A stretch of DNA of 64,000 nucleotides, from assembly GCA_036346255.1 (NCBI GenBank), contig CM070617.1, positions 20,139,080 to 20,203,079 on the forward strand. The letters run 5' to 3'. A program made the position numbers and the translations under genes. This document shows, piece by piece, positions 58,905 through 64,000 of this stretch (its first letter is position 1; every line of letters starts with the position of its first letter). The stretch is from Ampelocalamus luodianensis (lineage: Eukaryota > Streptophyta > Magnoliopsida > Poales > Poaceae). The notes under the pieces are model-generated. The model was not told the origin of the DNA. It worked only from the letters and a program-made list of their open reading frames with translations, and did no database searches.

Positions 58905-59298
58905 GGTACTGTAGTAATTTCCCCATTTTTCCCCTTTTAAAATTCATTCAAGTATACTTTTATATGAATTTTTAAATATAGCAAATGAGCTCCAAAATTA
59001 TGAAATTTTTGTGGAGCCTTCTGATACAGTGTGATTGCTTGTGTAATTTTTTCAAAATTTTATTCATTCTGAATTTTTCTCAAAAATTCTTACAAATAGT
59101 ATAATTAAATAAATTTTCTAGAAAAAATCAGAACAAACAAAATTTTGAAAAATAAAATAAATAAGCAATAATTTTTGTGTTGGGAGGCTCCACAAAAAAA
59201 ATTCATAATTTTTGGAGCTCTTTTGCTATATTTAAAAAATTATACAAAATATATTTAAATGAATTTTTAATTAAAAAAAGGAAAAATGCCACAGTACC
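58905..59298. repeat. Second fold-back element, about 0.4 kb
   Basis: The left arm (58905-59030, GGTACTGTAGTAATTTCC...GAGCTCCAAAATT...GTGGAGCC) is mirrored by the right arm (59183-59298, GGCTCCAC...TTTTTGGAGCTC...CAGTACC). The inner boxes AAATATAGCAAATGAGCTCC and GTGGAGCC are the same as in the palindrome at 18545-19590, while the outer hairpin motif differs (CCATGCGGTAGTGG-type words outside the arms). Confidence 0.75.
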
Positions 59299-59389
59299 AC
59301 CGCCTCATTGTGGCCATGCGGTAGTGGGGTGCTACAGTTTCCCTACCGCATGGTGGTCGTACGACAGGGGGCAGGTGTCGGCTCTGGAC

Positions 59390-61107
59390 GCCCTGACTAA
59401 AAAACATAGACAACGACATGACTAGAGTAGTTAATCTCTAGATAGCAAAGCAAAATAATAATCTAAGGATTACATAAAACCAACCATAAATAGTCTAATA
59501 AATGAATAATTAGGTTCAAATGAATCATATAGAATATTTTAATGTCTATCAAGTCTTAAATGATAAATCATCACACTATAGTAAAAGTTTCTCATGATTA
59601 AGTAAATTAAGTGATTGAAGTGAATGCAATTATTCCATGTGCGCTATCCCTTCCCATGCGAGATGTCGTCAGCGTTTACCTAAAACAAGAGTAGAGTCAG
59701 AGTGGGTCCACGACTCAGTAAACACAATAATAAAACAATGAACAATTATTTATCAACCATAATCAATATCATCATTAACATCATCTATTTAGTTCTCTTT
59801 ATGCTCATACTCAAATATCATAAACAATCTTCATTCAATGTGATGTAGCTCTATACTATATGTCTGCATGCTCATTTCATCGCTTATATCGATATAACTT
59901 GAGTGAACATTCGTGACAGTGTTCACCCTTTCATCAAGTTCATCCTCAAAGGATTGGGGACCTCTCCACTCATGTGGAGTCTCTACCAACGAGATAGATA
60001 TGTGATCACCATGATCACCTTCTCTGATATGCAATCATGCACATGATACACAATTCAACTTAAGTTCATCTATTACTCTATTAACCACCATTCATGACTT
60101 CATCATAAAAATTGATACCATAACCATTCACAACAATTGTAATTAAATAATGTAATGGAATAAACAGCACAATGACAATAAATAATAAAGAATACAACGA
60201 TCAAACCATCAATAATTGTTCTACCATGCACTTGCCTCTTTATCCTCTCGAAACCGAATAGTGAGATGGCGGTAAGAAACTAGAGGCCACACTCCCTGAA
60301 GAAACAATTTAAAATATACTCAAAAGATCATCACCAAAACCTTATGCTAATCGCCCTCGCATTTCTATGCAAAAATGAAATATTTAACTTGATTCTACCA
60401 GACACACTACCGGTTGTATCATTAGTAAAAAGACTCTCTCTCATATGAACCCCAAATCTAGCGAATCATATACTTTATGGAATCCTCACAACATTGTATA
60501 CAACTTTCTAGTTATGATGGACTTCTGAATCCACTGTTTACTTCCCCGTTTTTATCCCCGAAGTCTACCCCAAAATCTATCAGGATAGACCACTTCACAA
60601 TTTCGTATCTTTTTTATAAAACTTGAAAAGCAATGAACGATGGCAGTTCTGGAATCTACTCAAAATTTTCTAGTTTATTCAAGTTATCACCAAAATTAAA
60701 TTACTTCATTTACTAGGTGTAAACAGCCCAACTTTATGACAGCTACCAACGATGTCCATTTTCTAGACAGCGACCTTCCCAATGTCATAAATTTTCGCTC
60801 ACAACTCCAAATCTAGTGTTCCAGACTTTCCAAGAAAGCTAATGAAATTGTATAGATCTTTATAATTGGACGAAACACTTATCCGATCTTAAACACTCGT
60901 AATTACCCCCACAAGATTCTGTGTCACAACTAGACGAACTTGGGCTTACAGAAAACTACACTTTCCATGGACCAATCAATTTATGAATTGAACAACGACT
61001 ACTCTATGATAAATCTAGGGATTATCAGACGTTACCACACAAACACATCGTCGATCATCAAACCCTTGAATTTTCCCTCTTCTTTCTCCCCTTTTCCTTC
61101 CTTCCCT
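59390..61107. mobile_element. Diverged LTR sequence related to the LARD-like LTR
   Basis: Shares the order and wording of the LARD LTR: 'gtttacctaaaacaagagta', 'gtccacgactcagtaaacac' (compare 22036), a 'tgcacttgcctctttatcct' box (compare 22606) and ligand-like 'cagttctggaatct' phrases. Similarity is patchy; the start and the GC-rich end are missing. Confidence 0.45.
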
Positions 61108-61614
61108 TGTAACATCCCAATTTTCAAGGTTTTTTGAAAAAAAAAATTCAAAAAATATATATAACCATTTGACTCTATTGAATTACCAAAGCTTAACTTG
61201 AAATCTTAGAAAATAAAAACACTTTAATATGAATAAATCAAGCTTCAACTAATTCAAAAATTGGTTTATTTAAGTTTTTTGGATTTTAGTTGAATTTAAA
61301 GTCAAAATGAATATGTTAAGTATTTTCTTGAACTTTCTGGAATTTAAAAAGGTTTTTCCTTTTGTCCCAAAATTTAAAATAATTTATTTGCAAAATTTAA
61401 AACCAAAGTTAAGTTGTAAATAATTTTATTAAGTGCAAAATGATTCAAGGAATTTATGTGAATTTTTCCAGAATTTTTGAACCCTTTTGCTATTTTCGAG
61501 AATCCAATTTGATTTCTTGCATTTTCTGTAAGTGAAAAACCAATTAAAAATCGAGAATTTTGCCTTGGGCCAAAGCCTTAGCTCCCAGCCCATTTCACCC
61601 TCCCACTCCTTGCC
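61108..61614. mobile_element. LTR-end fragment, TGTAACATCCC type
   Basis: TGTAACATCCCAATTTTCAA at 61108 is the complement of the right end of the LTR at 14797-18503 (AAATTGGGATGTTACA). The following AT-rich 400 bp resemble the complement of 18100-18490. It is cut off at 61614 by the next LTR start. Confidence 0.45.
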
Positions 61615-64000
61615 TGTCGAACCCGGGAACGAAGGATCCCGAATTCTCTGTGTTCAAACACTGGTCCAGGATTTCCAGCATACACAGTCTCACATTCATA
61701 TCACGAAAGCGTAAATGACATTAAATAAATAATTGTTTAATACAACCGAGTTCGAACAACGAGATCAAATATCAAATAATAAACACAATGGAAATAAGAT
61801 AATGGAGGTGAGCCACACGATGCGCCACAGCAATCGTGCAGGTCAAGGTCTACTCGTCAGGATCCTCACCGTCGGGAAGAAATCTTCTCTGAATAAGATT
61901 TATTCAAAGAGGATGAGCACAACTTCCGTGCTCGCAAGTTACACCCAATATTGAATTTAAATGCATGCATAAGGTAACAAGTGAGTATGGCGGGGTTGTT
62001 TTGCATAAACAGATTTTCAAGATAAATAACCATAATAATTTCTAAGGCGGTTTATACTAAGATTAAAATCATATTTTGAAATGACAATATTACAATGTGG
62101 ATAACCTCCAATGTTTTAGTGAAGGATCCTCCTAACACTTGGCTTCCGCCTAATTTTTCATAAGGATTGACCATCCTCAACATTTAATAAAGCGTTTAAA
62201 ACCAAAACAATTCTAACTTTAAGTGGCCATGCTAGCATGTCCATGACCATGACGCGCTATTCGAATAGTTTCTACTCGCAGAGTTGGTACAACTTACCCA
62301 CACGATGTGACATGCTCGTTATGTTGGCCAATTCACGCCTAGTAGGTGTGTGGTGAGCAATTACCATGAGGCCTTTACAATGTTCTGTCCTAATATATTC
62401 ATGCCCGCTAAGGTTTCGTCCCTTTGGACTAACCATCCTCCGGAAGCCCCCTCTTGCGCCAAGTGGGAATAAAACGTCTAACCGACACCCACATAATCAC
62501 ATGACATAAATACACTAGAACATCACAAATTAATTAGCCAAATCCTGCCCATACAGGACATGTGGTAGTACGATATGGCTTAGCAATAAGCGGCTCAAAG
62601 ACCGGTCCTCAATTGACTTGGGCGTCATTCCTACAATCCATGGGCCTTAATCTTAACCAGATCAATCCCGCGCATAAACCTGCACCCACCATTCCGACCA
62701 TTTCGCCCAATTCCAAACCCATTTTTGATTTTATTTTGAATGAAACTCCATTTATAAACCCATGTGGTAAGACAATACCACAATATCAAGTTTGAAACAA
62801 ATTTGTAGAAATTTGGTGTAAACCCTCCCAAATTCTGTAAGTGTGAACTAAGCTTGGCTAAGCATATGTTTAATTATGGTAATATCTTGCCTATGGTATC
62901 AAGGTAGTCAGATACAACATTCAAATTGGCCATACAATAACACATGGAATTAACTATATGTAAAACAGGATATTAAAATATTTATAACAACATATGCATG
63001 CGATAAAGAATTTAAAAACTGAAAATAACTTAAAATACTAGGGGCAATATGGTCACTGGTGTAACTTGCCTTGGTCGATGTCTTGGAATTCTAAATCTTC
63101 AGTTTGATCGAACTCTCCGGAGTCGTCGAATTCTATACGCGAAAATACGATAAATTCAATATTTAAATTCAAATAAATTCAAAAACATAGTTCAAAATAA
63201 CTTTAAATTGAATTATTTTGGTTTAGTTAGCTAGATTATAATTTGATATAATTTTTGCAATTTGAATCACTCAATTTGGAGTTCATATGCAAAAGTTATG
63301 AATTTTAGAAGTTTTAAACCTAAATATGGAATTTAATTAAATTTCCCGAATTTTTTTTCTACTGAAAAACCTATTTATTGCGCAATGCTGACGCCAGCGA
63401 GGGATTTTCGGAATTTAAACGAATTAAAATAAATTCGACAAGCGGGCCCACGTGTCATAGACACGGCTCACAGTGGGCCAAGCCCACCGAGCTATGGGAT
63501 TTTGTTGCGGTGGACCGTGCCACGCGGGCGTATGCGTGGGCGCTGACACGATGCCACGCCAGATCCACGTCGACTCGGCCATTGAGGTGGTACTGCGGTG
63601 GCGCACACGTGGCCGTGAGGTGGCCATGCCACATCGGTTGACGGCGGCGACCTCGGGCCGCGCCGACGACAACGGCGACCGTGGCTTTCCGGCGGCGAGT
63701 GATCGCAAATTGTAGAGGAATAATGCGAACACGTTGGTACCGATTTGGACGCGAATGGTCGTCGAGTCGGCCGTGGCGAGCTTTGGCGCGGAGAGGTTCG
63801 GGCGTTGACGACAACGGGGTTCCGGTGGCGCTCCGGAACGACGAAGGGTTCCCCGAGGTAGCTCCGGTGATGGTGATGATGATGGCGCAGTCCACGACGG
63901 CTCGGCGACGTTGACGACAAATCACAGAAACAACGGCGGCGAAAACCTAAAACTTCGGATTACGACGCGCTAGAGCTCGGGAGGGGAGAGAGTTGGGGAG
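61615..64000. mobile_element. Long LTR of the 14797-18503 family, truncated by the window end
   Basis: Begins TGTCGAACCCGGGAACG. It parallels the 14797 LTR through 'ctgtgttcaaacactggtcc', the 'ccccctcttgcgcca' box (62448; compare 15399) and 'acatgtggtagtacgatatg' (62559; compare 15482). Like it, it passes into a GC-rich block (from about 63420) with spurious ORFs on both strands. The 3' end lies beyond the window. Confidence 0.55.

Noticed and set aside
1..64000. CRISPR arrays, tRNA, rRNA and organellar insertions
   Set aside because: No regularly spaced direct repeats with spacers, no cloverleaf-capable tRNA beyond the SINE's tRNA-like head, and no rRNA or plastid sequence recognised.

Overview
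The window looks like repeat-dense plant nuclear DNA, most likely from a grass and probably close to rice (Oryza). The reasons are one spliced gene with plant GT-AG introns, nested LTR retrotransposons, grass-type DNA transposons, a LINE, a SINE and (TA)n-flanked MITE-like sequence. Nothing bacterial (operons, Shine-Dalgarno sites, CRISPR) is present. The naming of genus rests on recognising protein and repeat styles by eye, not on a search.

The only gene I can reconstruct with confidence is on the minus strand, 57764 down to 47861. It has 19 exons encoding a secreted plant beta-galactosidase (glycosyl hydrolase family 35) of about 844 residues with a C-terminal galactose-binding (SUEL) lectin domain. 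All splice sites are GT-AG and every exon phase joins, except exon 8, which lacks two bases relative to the expected frame. Its introns are loaded: intron 7 (about 3.1 kb) holds a GC-rich internal fragment of a Ty1/copia element in antisense orientation, and intron 6 holds a short solo LTR.

Layout. 1-5040: degraded gypsy-type fragment, AT-rich tandem repeats, a MITE-like element between two (TA)n tracts, and a Helitron-like 3' end. 5150-6681: 5'-truncated LINE with target-site duplication. 8159-8495: tRNA-derived SINE with target-site duplication. 9808-11326: solo LTR. 12875-13270: small MULE-like element. 14797-18503: very long (3.7 kb) solo-type LTR. 18545-19590: 1-kb imperfect palindrome (fold-back element). 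20183-34844: a decayed Ty1/copia element whose gag is split by a 9.4-kb non-coding LTR retrotransposon (LARD-like, 21641-31022, minus orientation, perfect 5-bp target-site duplication). 35137-37650: another fold-back interrupted by a hAT-type element, itself carrying a solo LTR. 37264-41670: a 1.9-kb segment duplicated in tandem around an LTR fragment. 42789-46913: three hAT-like or TIR elements, one containing a PIF/Tourist-type MITE. 47861-57764: the beta-galactosidase gene. 58905-64000: a second fold-back of the same family and decayed or partial long LTRs running off the end.

The genes do not form a pathway. The window is one functional (or recently damaged) cell-wall enzyme gene embedded in layered transposon insertions, and the layers give a relative chronology. 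Small indels between the two LARD LTRs suggest that part of the variation, and perhaps the exon 8 frameshift, is residual sequencing error.
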